A stretch of DNA of 64,000 bases from Chlorobium sp. N1 (GCF_004332115.1 NZ_SJPA01000003.1:124001-188000); one strand, 5' to 3'; positions 51,814-62,292 are shown, numbered from the stretch's first letter. The notes: generated by a model from the sequence alone, not told the origin. Numbers and translations are program-made.

Positions 51814-53058
51814 TCAGGGCCGTTCCTCCAGAAGGTAGACGGCATCGTTCCGGCGGAGCAGAGGACACTTCAGGGTGACGGTGTCGCCCTTCGAGGCCGC
51901 CGGAGATCCCTCCATGTCGTTGGTGCGGAAACCTTCCGCGATGAAGGTTTCCACACCGGTGAGGGGGCCCTGCACCGAGAGTTTCGCCCCCTTTTCGAGC
52001 CTCCCCGCATGGATGAGGATCTCGGCAACCCCCGCCTTTGGATAGTACTTCACCACCTTTCCCAAATAGGTCTTCTGCTCGAGCGCCTGCGATCCGTAGG
52101 AGTCCGCCCAGGCCTCCATCGGCCTTCCGAAGTAGAACCCGCTGGAAAATCCCCGGTTGTAGACCTTTTCGAGCTCCCCTTTCAGCCGTCCGGTAAGCTC
52201 GCCGTAGCGGGCCCTGAACCCGGGCTTGCCCCGCTCTTCCATGCAGCAGTCGATCGCGGTACGGTAGGCGCGGGTCACCGTTTGCACGTATTCGGGGCTG
52301 CGGTTCCTCCCCTCGATCTTGAACGCTCCGATCCCGGCGTCCGTCAGCCGGTCGAGGAACTCCACGGCGCAGAGGTCTTTTGGACTCAGGACGTAGCCCG
52401 TTCCGAGTTCGAAGCTCTTGTCTTCCTCCGGGTCGGTGATGACGTAGCTTCGCCTGCAGGGCTGGACGCACTCGCCGCGGTTGGCCGAGCGCCCGAAGAG
52501 CTCCTGGGAGAGGAAGCAGCGGCCGGAGACGGCGACGCACATCGCCCCATGCACGAAGCACTCGATGGTGACCGGCAGCCGTTCGGCCTCCGCCGTTCGG
52601 ACGAGCGCTTCGACCTGTTCGATCGTGAGCTCTCGGGCCGGGACGACCATCGTGGCGCCGAGCGCGGCGAAGTGGCGCAGGGCGGCGCTGTTGCTCACCG
52701 AGGCCTGCGTCGAGAGGTGGAAGGGCATCGACTCCCTCCGGCAGGCCTCGATCACTGCCGCGTCCCAGCAGATGACGGCGTCGAGGCCCGCGGCACGGGC
52801 CGAGCGGACGTAGTCATAGACCATCGCGAGCTCGCTGTCGTAGACGGTGGTGTTCAGGGCAAGGTAGGCCCGGGCGCCGTAGCGGTCCGAGAGGGCGCGC
52901 ACCGCCGGGAAGTCCGATGCGGTGAAGCTCTCGCTTGCGGCGCGCATGTTGCAGCCGTCGGCGCCGAAGTAGACGGCGTCGGCTCCCGCCCGGAGCGCGG
53001 CCTGCATGGAGGCCCGGCTGCCGGCCGGGGCGATCAGTTCGGGTCGTTTCATCTGCAT
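51814..53058 (-). CDS. Peptidase U32 family protein
   Basis: 414 residues. The ELIAPAGSRASMQAALRAGADAVYFG start, ECFVHGAMCVAVSGRCF signature and further Cys in NRGECVQPCRRSY match U32. Members once called collagenase-like are now known to hydroxylate tRNA or rRNA uridine/cytidine (TrhP, RlhA); the four-cysteine set suggests an iron-sulfur cluster. C-terminal beta-barrel region is present. I favour a tRNA/rRNA-hydroxylation role over proteolysis. No operon partner. Confidence 0.9.
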   Translation of the reverse strand: MQMKRPELIAPAGSRASMQAALRAGADAVYFGADGCNMRAASESFTASDFPAVRALSDRYGARAYLALNTTVYDSELAMVYDYVRSARAAGLDAVICWDAAVIEACRRESMPFHLSTQASVSNSAALRHFAALGATMVVPARELTIEQVEALVRTAEAERLPVTIECFVHGAMCVAVSGRCFLSQELFGRSANRGECVQPCRRSYVITDPEEDKSFELGTGYVLSPKDLCAVEFLDRLTDAGIGAFKIEGRNRSPEYVQTVTRAYRTAIDCCMEERGKPGFRARYGELTGRLKGELEKVYNRGFSSGFYFGRPMEAWADSYGSQALEQKTYLGKVVKYYPKAGVAEILIHAGRLEKGAKLSVQGPLTGVETFIAEGFRTNDMEGSPAASKGDTVTLKCPLLRRNDAVYLLEERP

Positions 53059-53230
53059 GGGGGTGTTCTCCTGCCTGCTTTCGTCTCCTGGTTCCTGATG
53101 CTCGAGGGGCCGCCATGCGGCGGCCGGTATGGGATAATAGCGAATAAGGCGTTAAATTCGACAGTCCGACCGTTTTCGGGGCGGAGGAAGCCCTCTTCCC
53201 GCCGCCTGCCATTTTTCCCCGGGTCTCCCT

Positions 53231-53773
53231 ATGAACGACCGCCTCTTCGCTTCGCTCCTTTTCGCCCTCTCCGGGCTCCTTGCCGTCGCTGAGCTCGCGC
53301 TCCTCTTTTCGGCGTCGCTCCCGCCGGATCTTCCGGTCCTCTTCCTCTCGCTCGCCCTCTCGCTTGCCGGCATGCTGTTTTCGGCGCGCCTTTTCCTCGG
53401 CTCGCGCCATGCCGTGGAGTCGGTTTCGGCGCGCCGGAAGAGGGCGATGCGGGACGAGATGATGCGCGAGCGGCTCGAGGGTTACCGCTCGGACGAAGAG
53501 TTCCGCGGCGGCGCCTGCGGGGATGGCGGAAAGCCCTCGATCGAGCGCTCGGGCGCTTCCGGCCTCGAAGGGTTCTCGCTCGACATGGAGGGGTTCCGGG
53601 AGTACATCGGCCGCTCGATGGGCGAGGGGGGAAACGATGGGGACGAGGATGGCATTTCGGTCGAGCTCGACAGCGACGCCCTGGCCCGCAGCGGCGGCAC
53701 CATGCCCTCCGACTTCTCCCACGATCCCTCGTCGGTCATGGCCAGCCTGCGCCGGGCGGGAGGCAAGCCGTGA
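53231..53773 (+). CDS. Small two-helix membrane protein
   Basis: 180 residues. Two hydrophobic helices (about 7-30 and 35-57) form an N-terminal hairpin; the rest is charged (RKRAMRDEMMRERLEG) and Gly/Ser/Asp-rich. It was not recognised. It overlaps the SpoU gene by 4 bases (GTGA), implying joint translation, but this may be only operon packing. Confidence 0.6.
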   Translation: MNDRLFASLLFALSGLLAVAELALLFSASLPPDLPVLFLSLALSLAGMLFSARLFLGSRHAVESVSARRKRAMRDEMMRERLEGYRSDEEFRGGACGDGGKPSIERSGASGLEGFSLDMEGFREYIGRSMGEGGNDGDEDGISVELDSDALARSGGTMPSDFSHDPSSVMASLRRAGGKP

Positions 53774-54591
53774 GAACTCCCGGAGCAGAGGCCGCGAGCC
53801 GCGCCCTCCTCAAACGCCTGGCGCGGCTCCATCAGCGCAAGTACCGTGACGAGTCGGGGCTGTTCCTTGCCGAGGGGCTTCGCACCGTCCGGGAGCTGCT
53901 CGAGCAGATGGCCGATCCCTCGATGCTCGACTGCCTCGTCTGCACCGAAAGCGGCCTCCTGCAGCTGCCGGAGGCCTCCCGCTCCGCCCTCCCGGTCTTT
54001 CTTGCCGGCGAGGCCGAGTTCGCCGCGCTGGCCGGCACCCGCTCTCCCCAGGGCGTGCTCGGGGTGTTCCGCCAGCCCTCCTTTCCCCCGCCGCACGAAC
54101 GGGACTATCCTGCCACCGCGCTCGTCGTCGTGCTCGACGGGGTGCAGGATCCCGGCAACGCCGGCACGATCCTGCGCACGGCGGCCTGGCTCGGGGCCGA
54201 CGCCCTTCTTTCCGGGCCCGGCACGGTCGACTTCTACAACCCCAAGAGCGTCCGATCCTCGGCCGGCAGCCTGTTCTCCATGCCGCACACCCGCACCGAC
54301 GATCTTCCCGAAGCGCTTGGCGCGCTCCGCAGCCTGGGTTTCGAGATCGTCTGTTCCTCGCTCGAGGGCATCGACTTCCGCCGGTTCGGGGCGTGGCCGG
54401 AGCGGACGGCGCTCGTCATCGGCAACGAGGCCAACGGCGCCGAGCGCCGGGTGCAGGCCATGGCCGACCGGCTGGTGAAGATCCCCCACGGTGACGGACG
54501 GTCCCGGGTCGAGTCGCTCAACGCGGCGGTCTCGGCGGCGATCCTTCTGGAGCGCATCCTTCTCTCGCCCCTTCCCCCTGCCACCCTCTAG
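53770..54591 (+). CDS. SpoU/TrmH-family RNA methyltransferase
   Basis: 273 residues from GTG 53770. The knotted SPOUT domain contains VVLDGVQDPGNAGTILRTAAWLGAD, FYNPKSVRSSAGSLF and LVIGNEANGAERRV, the three SpoU motifs. An N-terminal substrate-binding L30-like extension (KLLKRLARLHQRKYRDESG-type) is present, as in 23S rRNA 2'-O-methyltransferases. It methylates ribose in rRNA or tRNA; the exact target is unknown. Its 3' end overlaps the convergent usp gene by 4 bases. Confidence 0.92.
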   Translation: MRTPGAEAASRALLKRLARLHQRKYRDESGLFLAEGLRTVRELLEQMADPSMLDCLVCTESGLLQLPEASRSALPVFLAGEAEFAALAGTRSPQGVLGVFRQPSFPPPHERDYPATALVVVLDGVQDPGNAGTILRTAAWLGADALLSGPGTVDFYNPKSVRSSAGSLFSMPHTRTDDLPEALGALRSLGFEIVCSSLEGIDFRRFGAWPERTALVIGNEANGAERRVQAMADRLVKIPHGDGRSRVESLNAAVSAAILLERILLSPLPPATL

Positions 54592-55415
54592 ACCAGCAGC
54601 GCCGGATAGTCGAGCTCGCTGACGAGCTCCAGCACCACCTCCTTTTCGAGGTGCATCTCGTCGGAGAGGACGAGCAGGCCCGAGTCGGCCATGCGGATGA
54701 ACTGCGCCAGCGTTTTGGCGTCCCCCGGCCTCAGGTGGTGGAACTCCGCTTCGACGCCCCGGGCGGAGAGCTCCGCTTGCAGCGCCTCCTCCATGTGCAG
54801 GGACTCTCCGGGGTCGCCGGCAAGGACCAGCACGTTCAGGAGGCCGCCTTCTGCCGAGAGGGCGAGGGCCGCCTCGAGCGCCCGCCGTGAGCCTTCCGAG
54901 CCGTCGTAGAGGAGGAGCAGCGGCCCCGCCGTCCTGAACCCGTGGCGCATGAGGAGCAGCGGTCGTTTGCCTTCGCGCAGGGCTTTTTCGGCTGTGGAGC
55001 CGAGCCTGCGGCGGCAGGTGGGCGAGCGCCCGCTGCGGCCGAGCACGAGCAGGTCGCTTTCCGTCGAGGCCGCCACCACCGCTTCCGGCACCATGCCGCG
55101 GCAGGTGGTGAAGGAGTGGCGGATCACGCGTTGGCCGATTGCCCGGATCAGCGCCTCTTCGGCCTCCCTGGCCTGCCGCCGCACCGCCTGTTCGAGTTCG
55201 GAGGGCTCCATCGGGCGGGCTTCGCTGCTGTAGGGCCGGATCTCGCTGCTGCAGGGCAGCGCGGCGAGCCGGAAGAGGTTGTCGTCTTCGACGAAAATTC
55301 CCCGAAGCTCGGCCTCCATGCTGAGGGCCAGGTCCCGGGCGGCCTCGATCGAGGCGAGGCTGTGGGGGGAGCCGTCGATGGCGACGGCGATGCGGCGGAT
55401 GATCATGGTGCTCAC
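54588..55415 (-). CDS. Tandem universal stress protein
   Basis: 275 residues holding two Usp domains. The first (about 1-155) has [16 protein letters not shown] and an ATP-type motif [23 protein letters not shown] (GxxG-x9-GST-like). The second (about 165-275) has [16 protein letters not shown] but a weakened ATP loop. This layout is like UspE-type proteins. It overlaps the downstream-lying 5' end of the Lon-like gene transcriptionally: the start overlaps the Lon-like stop by 4 bases, so it is translated from the same mRNA. Confidence 0.88.
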   Translation of the reverse strand: MSTMIIRRIAVAIDGSPHSLASIEAARDLALSMEAELRGIFVEDDNLFRLAALPCSSEIRPYSSEARPMEPSELEQAVRRQAREAEEALIRAIGQRVIRHSFTTCRGMVPEAVVAASTESDLLVLGRSGRSPTCRRRLGSTAEKALREGKRPLLLMRHGFRTAGPLLLLYDGSEGSRRALEAALALSAEGGLLNVLVLAGDPGESLHMEEALQAELSARGVEAEFHHLRPGDAKTLAQFIRMADSGLLVLSDEMHLEKEVVLELVSELDYPALLV

Positions 55416-57814
55416 TCGGGGGTTTCATTGTTCTGGGAAAACGCTTTGAGCCGTTCGGCCATCGAGCCGAGCTGTGCGACGATACGCCCGTTGACGCTCT
55501 CCGGGGGCCAGTTGCCCTCCGCGTCAGGCTCGCCGGCCGCAACGCCGGTGAGCAGCTCGATAGCCTCGTCGACATGGCTGGCGGCATAGATCGAAAACTC
55601 CCCCCGCGCCGCCGCCTCGACCACGTCCGGGCGGAGCATGAGGTTCAGCGTGTTGGCTTTCGGGATCAGGACTCCCTGCCGCCCGGTGAGCCCCCGGGCA
55701 CGGCAGAGGTCGAAAAACCCCTCGACCTTTTCATTGACGCCGCCGATCGCCTGCAGCTCGCCGTGCTGGTTGACCGAACCGGTCACGGCGATCGACTGAC
55801 GGAGAGGAAGTCCGGAGAGGGAAGAGAGGAGGGCGTAGAGCTCGGCCGACGAGGCGCTGTCGCCTTCGACCCCGCCGTAGGACTGCTCGAAGACGAGCGA
55901 GGCGGAGAGCGAGAGCGGCTGCTGCATGCCGAATCGGGCGCCGAGGAACCCCGTCAGGATCATGACCCCCTTGGAGTGGATCGGACCTCCGAGCTCGGTC
56001 TCCCGTTCGATGTCGATCACCTCTCCCTTGCCGAGCCGGATCCGGGCGGTGATTCTCGTCGGATGGCCGAACCGCTCCCGTCCCGCCTCATAGACCGCCA
56101 GGCCGTTGATCTGGCCGACCTTTTCCGTCTCGGTGTCGATCAGGATGGACTCCTTGAGGGTGGCCTCCCTGATCTTTTCGCTGATGCGCGAGGCGCGCGC
56201 TATGCGTGCCTGTACCGCCTGCTCCACCTCCTCGGCTCCGACGGTGGCGCGCCCTGCCGACTCGGCATGGAAATCGGCCTCGTGGACCAGGTCGCTGATC
56301 TCCTGCAGCCGGGCGGTCAGCTTTCCCCCTTCGCCGGCCAGTCTGCCGCCGTATTCGACGGTCCGGGCCACGGCCTCGCGGCTGAAGTGGCGGAGGCCCT
56401 GGTCCCGGGCGACCCGGGCGATGATGCGGGCGTAGGAGTTTTTGCCTTCCGTGTCCGCCTCCAGTTCGTCCTCGAAGTCGGCCGCGACCTTGAAGAGCTC
56501 GCTGAAGTCGGGGTCGTAGGCGTTGAGCAGGTAGTAGAGCCGCCGTTCGCCGAGCAGGATGACTTTCAGCTCGAGCGGGATCGGTTCGGGTTCGAGCGAG
56601 ACGGTGCTGATGAGGCTGTAGAGCTGGCCGAGCGATTCGATGCGGATCTGGCGGGTCCTCAGCGCCTTTTTCAGGGCCTCCCAGGCGAAGGGCTCCATGA
56701 GCAGGCGCCGGGCGTCGAGGATCAGGTAGCCGCCGTTGGCCCGGTGCAGGGCGCCCGCCTTGATGAGGGTGAAGTCGGTGACGAGCGTGCCCATCTGCGA
56801 GAGGTGTTCGATGTCGCCGACGAGGTTCCTGCAGGCCGGTTTGTCCTCGTAGACCACCGGTGCGCCGATGGTTTTGCCGTTGTCGACAGCCACGTTGACG
56901 CGGTAGCGGTTGAAGGCGTGGCTTTTCTTTACCGAATCGCCCGGCTCCTGGCTCTTTTCGAGGAACTGGTAGAAGTTCAGGACGATATCGTTCTCCACTG
57001 CGTCGAGGTAGGCCCGTACTTCCTGAAGCGTCTCGAAGCGGTTCTTGAGCTCCTCGACGAGCGGCCGCAGGGCGAAGTCCGCAATCGAGCGGTTGAGGGC
57101 GTTGATCTTTTCCTGCGTCTGGCGCTGCCACTTCGGGATCTGCGACATGATCGACTGCAGCTCGTCCTTGAACCGCCCGATCTTCTCTTCGATCTCTTTG
57201 CGCTCCCCGTCGCTGAGCTTCATGAACTCGTCGGGCTTGATGACCTCGCCTTTGCTGACCGGCGCGAAGGCGAATCCCGCGGGGGTCCGGATGAGGGCTA
57301 TGCTTTCGTCCGCCGCTTTTTTCTCGAGTGCGCCGATCGCTTCGGCCTGCTCTTCCTGGAACTCTTCGTGGATGGCTTTTTCCTGTGCCTGGTACTCCTC
57401 GCTGCTGAAGGCGGCGGGGATGACGGTGAAGAGGGCTTCGACCAGATGGTCCATGCCCAGTGAGAGCTCCATGGCCCTGCCCGGGGGGAGGCGCATCGCT
57501 TTCGGATGGCGCGGTTTTTCGAAGTTGTAGACGTGGCACCAGTCGTCTGGCACCGGCGCTTCCGGCGCGACGCTTTCGAGGTGGTGCATGAGGGCGGTCT
57601 GCTTTCCTGTGCCGCTGGGACCGAGGGCGAACAGGTTGAAGCCGTCATGGCGGATGGCCATGGCGAAGGCGATGGCATCAAGGGCACGCTTCTGGCCTAC
57701 GGCCTCCCTGCGGCCGTCGAGTTCTGCGGTGGTTTCGAAGCTGAATTCCAGCGGGTCGCATCTCCTGCGAAGCTGGTCGGGGGGAAGTCTTAAGGGCAGC
57801 TGCATCATCTCCAC
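55412..57814 (-). CDS. Lon-like ATP-dependent protease (AAA_32/LonB-type)
   Basis: 800 residues. AAA+ domain with Walker [11 protein letters not shown] (64-73) and Walker-B-type [11 protein letters not shown]; no N-terminal Lon substrate domain. The C-terminal protease domain carries the Ser-Lys dyad: serine in GDSASSAE and lysine in [13 protein letters not shown] long helical insertion (about 130-300) resembles that of other bacterial Lon-like YcbZ proteins. Cytosolic. It ends overlapping usp by 4 bases, so usp is co-expressed. Confidence 0.92.
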   Translation of the reverse strand: MEMMQLPLRLPPDQLRRRCDPLEFSFETTAELDGRREAVGQKRALDAIAFAMAIRHDGFNLFALGPSGTGKQTALMHHLESVAPEAPVPDDWCHVYNFEKPRHPKAMRLPPGRAMELSLGMDHLVEALFTVIPAAFSSEEYQAQEKAIHEEFQEEQAEAIGALEKKAADESIALIRTPAGFAFAPVSKGEVIKPDEFMKLSDGERKEIEEKIGRFKDELQSIMSQIPKWQRQTQEKINALNRSIADFALRPLVEELKNRFETLQEVRAYLDAVENDIVLNFYQFLEKSQEPGDSVKKSHAFNRYRVNVAVDNGKTIGAPVVYEDKPACRNLVGDIEHLSQMGTLVTDFTLIKAGALHRANGGYLILDARRLLMEPFAWEALKKALRTRQIRIESLGQLYSLISTVSLEPEPIPLELKVILLGERRLYYLLNAYDPDFSELFKVAADFEDELEADTEGKNSYARIIARVARDQGLRHFSREAVARTVEYGGRLAGEGGKLTARLQEISDLVHEADFHAESAGRATVGAEEVEQAVQARIARASRISEKIREATLKESILIDTETEKVGQINGLAVYEAGRERFGHPTRITARIRLGKGEVIDIERETELGGPIHSKGVMILTGFLGARFGMQQPLSLSASLVFEQSYGGVEGDSASSAELYALLSSLSGLPLRQSIAVTGSVNQHGELQAIGGVNEKVEGFFDLCRARGLTGRQGVLIPKANTLNLMLRPDVVEAAARGEFSIYAASHVDEAIELLTGVAAGEPDAEGNWPPESVNGRIVAQLGSMAERLKAFSQNNETPE

Positions 57815-57963
57815 TCCTTTTCGGGTCGATCGCCGAGCGAATGGGTTTCCCTCTTACCGGGTCAAGCGCCGGAACCTGCAGCTGGGGGTTCTGGTCATTC
57901 CGGATTTATTCTCTCCTCTGCTTCCAATGTATGAAAATTCTTCCCGAACGGGAACGCCTTCCC

Positions 57964-58719
57964 TCACCCCTCCTTCCCGTCCGTGGGGAGCGTAGGGCGG
58001 AGCTGGACGGGGGCGGCCGCTTTCGGCCGCAGCCTGAGGTTGAGCATCTCGACGCCGATGGAGAAGGCCATGGCGAAATAGATGTAGCCTTTCGGGATCT
58101 CGTAGCCGGCTCCCTCGGCAAGGAGCGTGACGCCGACAAGGATGAGGAAGCTCAGGGCGAGCATCTTGACGGTCGGGTGGCGTTCGACGAAGTCGCTGAT
58201 GCTGCGGGCCGCGAGCATCATGACACCGACGGCGATCATGATGGCCAGGATCATCACGCCGAGATCCTTCGCCAGGCCGACGGCCGTGATGACGGAGTCG
58301 AGCGAGAAGACGATGTCGAGGACGGCGATCTGCAGGAGGGTGAAGATGAAGTTGCCGGCGGCGGTGCGGCTTCCGCTCTCTTCTTCGCCCTCGAGGCTCA
58401 GGTGGATCTCGCGGGTGCTCTTGGCGAGCAGGAAGAGTCCTCCGGCGACGAGGATCATGTCGCGGCCGGAGACGCCGTGGCCTGCGAGGCTGAAGAGCTC
58501 GCCGGTCAGGCGCATGACCATGCTGATGGAGAGCAGGAGCAGGATGCGCGTCACCATGGCGAGGCCGAGCCCCAGGACGCGCCCCTTCTGCCTCTGGTGT
58601 TCGGGGAGCCGGCCGGCCAGGATCGAGATGAAGATGATGTTGTCGATGCCGAGGACGATCTCGAGGATCGTGAGGGTCGCCAAAGCGACCCATGCTTCGG
58701 GCTGCGTTATCCAGTCCAT
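57964..58719 (-). CDS. TerC family membrane protein
   Basis: 251 residues from MDWITQPEAW. About seven transmembrane helices. The ILEIVLGIDNIIFI and VFSLDSVITAVG motifs with acidic residues in helices are the TerC signature. TerC proteins have been linked to metal (manganese) efflux or tellurite resistance. It is divergent from the aldehyde dehydrogenase gene and no ter operon is nearby. Start chosen at the ATG before the hydrophobic region. Confidence 0.93.
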   Translation of the reverse strand: MDWITQPEAWVALATLTILEIVLGIDNIIFISILAGRLPEHQRQKGRVLGLGLAMVTRILLLLSISMVMRLTGELFSLAGHGVSGRDMILVAGGLFLLAKSTREIHLSLEGEEESGSRTAAGNFIFTLLQIAVLDIVFSLDSVITAVGLAKDLGVMILAIMIAVGVMMLAARSISDFVERHPTVKMLALSFLILVGVTLLAEGAGYEIPKGYIYFAMAFSIGVEMLNLRLRPKAAAPVQLRPTLPTDGKEG

Positions 58720-58862
58720 CGGTAGAGGGGAGTGCGGGTTTCCGGTCGTGATTTCACCCAATGTAGCCAACATTCCCGCTTCCGCCAACGCCCGCACTGT
58801 TTTGGCTGACGCGCTTTTTCGTTACTTTTCTTGTCATTACCACCATTCATCCGCTCTTTCCT

Positions 58863-60224
58863 ATGGGAGAAGCACACCGCCAGCCGCTCGCACCGATTCT
58901 CGGCGAGACCTTCCGATCGGGGCTGACCCGTCCCCGCGCCTGGCGGGTCGGGCAGCTGGAGGCGCTCCGTTGTTTCCTTGAGGAGCGGGAGGAGGAACTT
59001 GCCGCGGCCGTTTCTGCCGACACGGGCAAACCTCCGGCAGAGCTTTTCTTCACCGAAACCGCCTTCCTGCAGGGCGAGATCCGCTACGCCCTCCGCCACC
59101 TCGGCCGCTGGATGCGTCCCCGACAGGCATCGGTCCCCCTCCTCTACCTTCCAGCCTCTGCTTCCTGGTCTTTCCAGCCGGTCGGGGTGGTACTCGTCAT
59201 CGGAGCCTGGAACTACCCGCTCCAGCTCGTCCTGGCTCCGCTCGTCGCCGCCATCGCTGCCGGCAACTGCGCGGTGCTCAAGCCTTCCGAGCAGGCTCCT
59301 CTGACCTCCGCCGCCATAGCCCGGGGCGTCAGGGACTACCTCGACCCTCGGGCATTCCGCGTGGTGGAGGGCGGGGCGGAGGCGGCGCGAGGCCTGCTCG
59401 CAGAGCGCTTCGACCACGTTTTCTTCACCGGAAGCCGGGCGGCGGGCCGCGAGGTGATGCGGGCCGCCGCCCGCCATCCCGTTCCTGTGACCCTGGAGCT
59501 CGGCGGCCGCTCTCCCTGCATCGTCGATTCCGATGCGGGCCTCCGGACGGTCGCGCGCCGCATCGCCTGGGCGAAGTTCCTCAACGCCGGACAGACCTGC
59601 ATCGCCCCCGACTACGTCCTGGTGCGCCGAGAGCTCGAGGGCCGGCTGGCCGCCGCCCTGCGCGAGGCCGTCGGGGAGTTCTACGGCCTTTCGCCCGGGG
59701 AGGGTGGGGATTACGCGTGCGTCCGCAACAATGCCCGCCGCCGGCGGCTCCTGGAACGCTTTCCCGGGATTGCGGCGGGGGAGTGCCTTCGCCCGACCCT
59801 CATCGAGGGGGCCGGAGCGGAGGCCGTCATGTCGGAGGAGGAGATCTTCGGGCCTGTCCTGCCGCTCGTCGCCTATGGGGATATCGAAGAGGCGATCGAT
59901 ATCGTCCAGCGCGGCGGCGAGCCGCTCGCCCTCTACCTCTTCACTTCCGACCGCCGGGTGCAGGACCGTGTGATCGCCTCCACCCGTTCCGGGGGGGTCT
60001 GCCTGAACGACCTGCTCTTCCAGGCGGCGGTCCCCTCGCTTCCATTCGGCGGAGTCGGTTCGAGCGGGTTCGGCGCCTACCACGGCCGGGCAGGGTTCGA
60101 GGCGTTCTCGGTTCGCCGGAGCCTCATGCAGCGGCCGATCGCCGCGGACATCCGGCTTCGCTATCCGCCCTACCATGGACTGAAGTACCGCTTTCTGCGC
60201 TGGCTCGCCTTGCACTTCCAGTAG
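58863..60224 (+). CDS. Aldehyde dehydrogenase (class 3 type)
   Basis: 453 residues, the short class 3 form. The catalytic cysteine is in NAGQTCIAPDY, the glutamate in LELGGRSP, and the cofactor-binding motif FFTGSRAAGREVM is intact. This class oxidises medium/long-chain or aromatic aldehydes. A C-terminal segment (YHGLKYRFLRWLALHF) is amphipathic and may touch membranes, as in fatty aldehyde dehydrogenases. It precedes the patatin-like gene by 36 bases; the pair could handle lipid-derived aldehydes (inference). Confidence 0.93.
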   Translation: MGEAHRQPLAPILGETFRSGLTRPRAWRVGQLEALRCFLEEREEELAAAVSADTGKPPAELFFTETAFLQGEIRYALRHLGRWMRPRQASVPLLYLPASASWSFQPVGVVLVIGAWNYPLQLVLAPLVAAIAAGNCAVLKPSEQAPLTSAAIARGVRDYLDPRAFRVVEGGAEAARGLLAERFDHVFFTGSRAAGREVMRAAARHPVPVTLELGGRSPCIVDSDAGLRTVARRIAWAKFLNAGQTCIAPDYVLVRRELEGRLAAALREAVGEFYGLSPGEGGDYACVRNNARRRRLLERFPGIAAGECLRPTLIEGAGAEAVMSEEEIFGPVLPLVAYGDIEEAIDIVQRGGEPLALYLFTSDRRVQDRVIASTRSGGVCLNDLLFQAAVPSLPFGGVGSSGFGAYHGRAGFEAFSVRRSLMQRPIAADIRLRYPPYHGLKYRFLRWLALHFQ

Positions 60225-60260
60225 CCCGGCGGCCACGTTCAACAATCTGACCCGAATGCG

Positions 60261-61049
60261 ATGATCAACAAGAGTACGACCGGAACCGCAGGGCTTGCGC
60301 TGGGAGGCGGGGCGGTGCTCGGCGCCGCGCATATCGGGGTGCTCAGGGCGCTCGATGAGCTCGATATCAGGGTCTCGATGGTCAGCGGCACGAGCATCGG
60401 TTCCTTCATCGCCGCGCTCCACGCTTTCGGCAAGAGCTGGCGGGAGATCCGCGACGTGACGCTCGAGCTCGACTGGCTCGACCTCTCCGGTCCCGTGCTC
60501 TCGCAGTACGGCATCCTTTCGAACAAGAAGTTCGGCCAGGTCGTCCACGACCTGCTCGGAAGGCGCAACATCGAGGACGCCCCTATTCGGCTCGCCATGG
60601 TGGCCGCCGACATCTCGACGGGACGCAAGGCGGTGCTGCGGAGCGGCGACGTTGCCGAGGGGGTGATGGCCAGCAGCTGCATCCCCGGCGTGTTCCGGCC
60701 CCTCGAGCGCAACGGGTCGATGCTCGTCGACGGGGTGCTGCTCGAGAACGTGCCGATTTCGCCGCTCGTCGACGAAGGCCTGCGGCCGGTCATCTGCGTC
60801 GACCTGCTCGCCCGCCACGCCTTCACCAAGCCGGAGAGCATCGTCGGCCTCCTGCTCAACTCCTTCTACACCGCCGTCACCAACACGGCCTCGATGCAGA
60901 CCGCCGGTGCCGACCTCTGCCTCGCACCCGATCTCTCGGCCTTCAATCTCGTCGATACCTCCCAGGTCTCCGATCTGATTGATGCGGGCTACCGCGACGC
61001 GCTTCCCGCACTGCGCCGTTTCATGGAAAAAGCTCCCCGTTCTTCTTGA
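60261..61049 (+). CDS. Patatin-like phospholipase
   Basis: 262 residues. The Gly-rich oxyanion region [17 protein letters not shown] and nucleophile motif GTSIG are present; the catalytic Asp is in [12 protein letters not shown] (DG-V instead of DGG). It resembles RssA/YchK-type cytosolic hydrolases with no signal peptide. Substrate is presumably a phospholipid or acyl ester. It is on the same strand as the aldehyde dehydrogenase. Confidence 0.9.
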   Translation: MINKSTTGTAGLALGGGAVLGAAHIGVLRALDELDIRVSMVSGTSIGSFIAALHAFGKSWREIRDVTLELDWLDLSGPVLSQYGILSNKKFGQVVHDLLGRRNIEDAPIRLAMVAADISTGRKAVLRSGDVAEGVMASSCIPGVFRPLERNGSMLVDGVLLENVPISPLVDEGLRPVICVDLLARHAFTKPESIVGLLLNSFYTAVTNTASMQTAGADLCLAPDLSAFNLVDTSQVSDLIDAGYRDALPALRRFMEKAPRSS

Positions 61050-61141
61050 TTCGTTTTCCAGATTGCTTTACCTTTAAAAGTGGTGAAGAGGTGCCGGGGG
61101 CGTATCCTCCGGCGGTAGTGACAGGCGAACGAAAGGAAACG

Positions 61142-61726
61142 ATGAAAAAAGGAGTGTGTGTGATGAAGAGATTTGCTGCGGGAACCCTCTGCGCCGTCCT
61201 GGCGCTCGGCGGTTCCGCTACGGCCGCCTCGGCCGCAACGCCCTACGCCACCGGCTCGGTGGGTCTTGCCATGCTGCAGGATTCGGATATCGAGTTCGGC
61301 GGTGAGCGTTCCTACAACACCGGCTACGCGCTTGCCGGGGCCGTTGGCCTCAAAAGCGGCCAGTATCGCCTCGAGGGCGAGCTGGGCTACCAGGAGAACG
61401 GCATCGAGCACAGCGGCGACGAGGTCTCGATCCTCAGCTTCCTGGCGAACGGCTATGTGGACTTCGAGCTCGAGCGTTCATCCTTCACCCCCTACCTGAC
61501 GGCGGGCCTCGGCCTTGCCTCGGTGGATGATTCAACCGGTCCCGGTTCCGTCGATGATACGGTCTTCGCCTGGCAGCTCGGCGCCGGCGTGGGCTACCGG
61601 ATCGCCGACAACATGCTGGTCGACGCACGCTACCGTTATCTCGGCACCAGCGACGCCGACCTGTACGGCGGAGAGTACACCATCGACACCCACAACCTCA
61701 TGGTGGGGCTGCGGATCGAATTCTGA
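61142..61726 (+). CDS. Small outer-membrane beta-barrel protein
   Basis: 194 residues from ATG 61142 (AAAGGAAACG site) or 187 from ATG 61163 (GGAG site); either works. A signal peptide ends at about ATAASA. The mature protein shows eight alternating amphipathic strands (for example VGLAMLQDSDIEFGG, YALAGAVGLKS, YVDFELERSS, FAWQLGAGVGYRI) and a C-terminal Phe (LRIEF). It belongs to the OmpA/OmpW-like eight-strand porin group. Its role could be structural or for small hydrophobic molecules. The paired start sites are unusual. Confidence 0.88.
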   Translation: MKKGVCVMKRFAAGTLCAVLALGGSATAASAATPYATGSVGLAMLQDSDIEFGGERSYNTGYALAGAVGLKSGQYRLEGELGYQENGIEHSGDEVSILSFLANGYVDFELERSSFTPYLTAGLGLASVDDSTGPGSVDDTVFAWQLGAGVGYRIADNMLVDARYRYLGTSDADLYGGEYTIDTHNLMVGLRIEF

Positions 61727-61821
61727 ATCGCTGCGGGGCGCTTCCGGCAGGCGCCGGAGCGTCCCGCGGTATGCGGCGTGAGCCTCCCCCTTCATGAACA
61801 GCAGACGGAAGGAGCCATACC

Positions 61822-62292
61822 ATGCCCTACAGCACGCTCACGGACTTTCTCGACAGCCACGGTGTCCGCTATTCCACCCTTATCCACTCTCCCGCATACA
61901 CGGCGCAGGAGGTCGCCGCCTCGGCGCATGTGCCGGGCCGGGAGCTGGCCAAGGCCGTGGTCGTCAAACTCGACGGACGGATGGCGATGGCCGTCCTGCC
62001 GGCTTCCCGCAGGCTGGATTTCGAGCTGCTCGGCCAGGCCTCGGGTGCCGAACATGCCGAACTTGCCGGCGAGGAAGAGTTCGCCGGCCGGTTCGGCAGC
62101 TGCGAGCCCGGCGCCATGCCTCCGTTCGGCAATCTCTACGGGATGGCGGTCTATGTGGATGAGGTGCTCGAGGACGACGAGGATATCGCCTTCAACGCCG
62201 GCACCCACCGGGAGCTCGTGCGTCTGGCCTATCGGGATTTCAGCCGCCTGGTGCGGCCGAAGGCGGCTCCGCTGAGCATTCCGGAGGCGTGA
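61822..62292 (+). CDS. YbaK/EbsC-family aminoacyl-tRNA deacylase
   Basis: 156 residues. This family clears misacylated tRNAs such as Cys-tRNA(Pro) or Ala-tRNA(Pro). The VVVKLDGRMAMAVLPASRRLD region and the C-terminal LYGMAVYVDEVL and FNAGTHRELVRLAY motifs match. Free-standing, with no ProRS gene near. Length is typical for the short form. A PLP or metal site is not expected. Confidence 0.9.
   Translation: MPYSTLTDFLDSHGVRYSTLIHSPAYTAQEVAASAHVPGRELAKAVVVKLDGRMAMAVLPASRRLDFELLGQASGAEHAELAGEEEFAGRFGSCEPGAMPPFGNLYGMAVYVDEVLEDDEDIAFNAGTHRELVRLAYRDFSRLVRPKAAPLSIPEA

Noticed and set aside
55574-57463. Plus-strand open frame of 629 codons opposite the Lon-like protease
   Set aside because: Antisense shadow; the minus strand encodes Walker A, Walker B and the Ser-Lys dyad.
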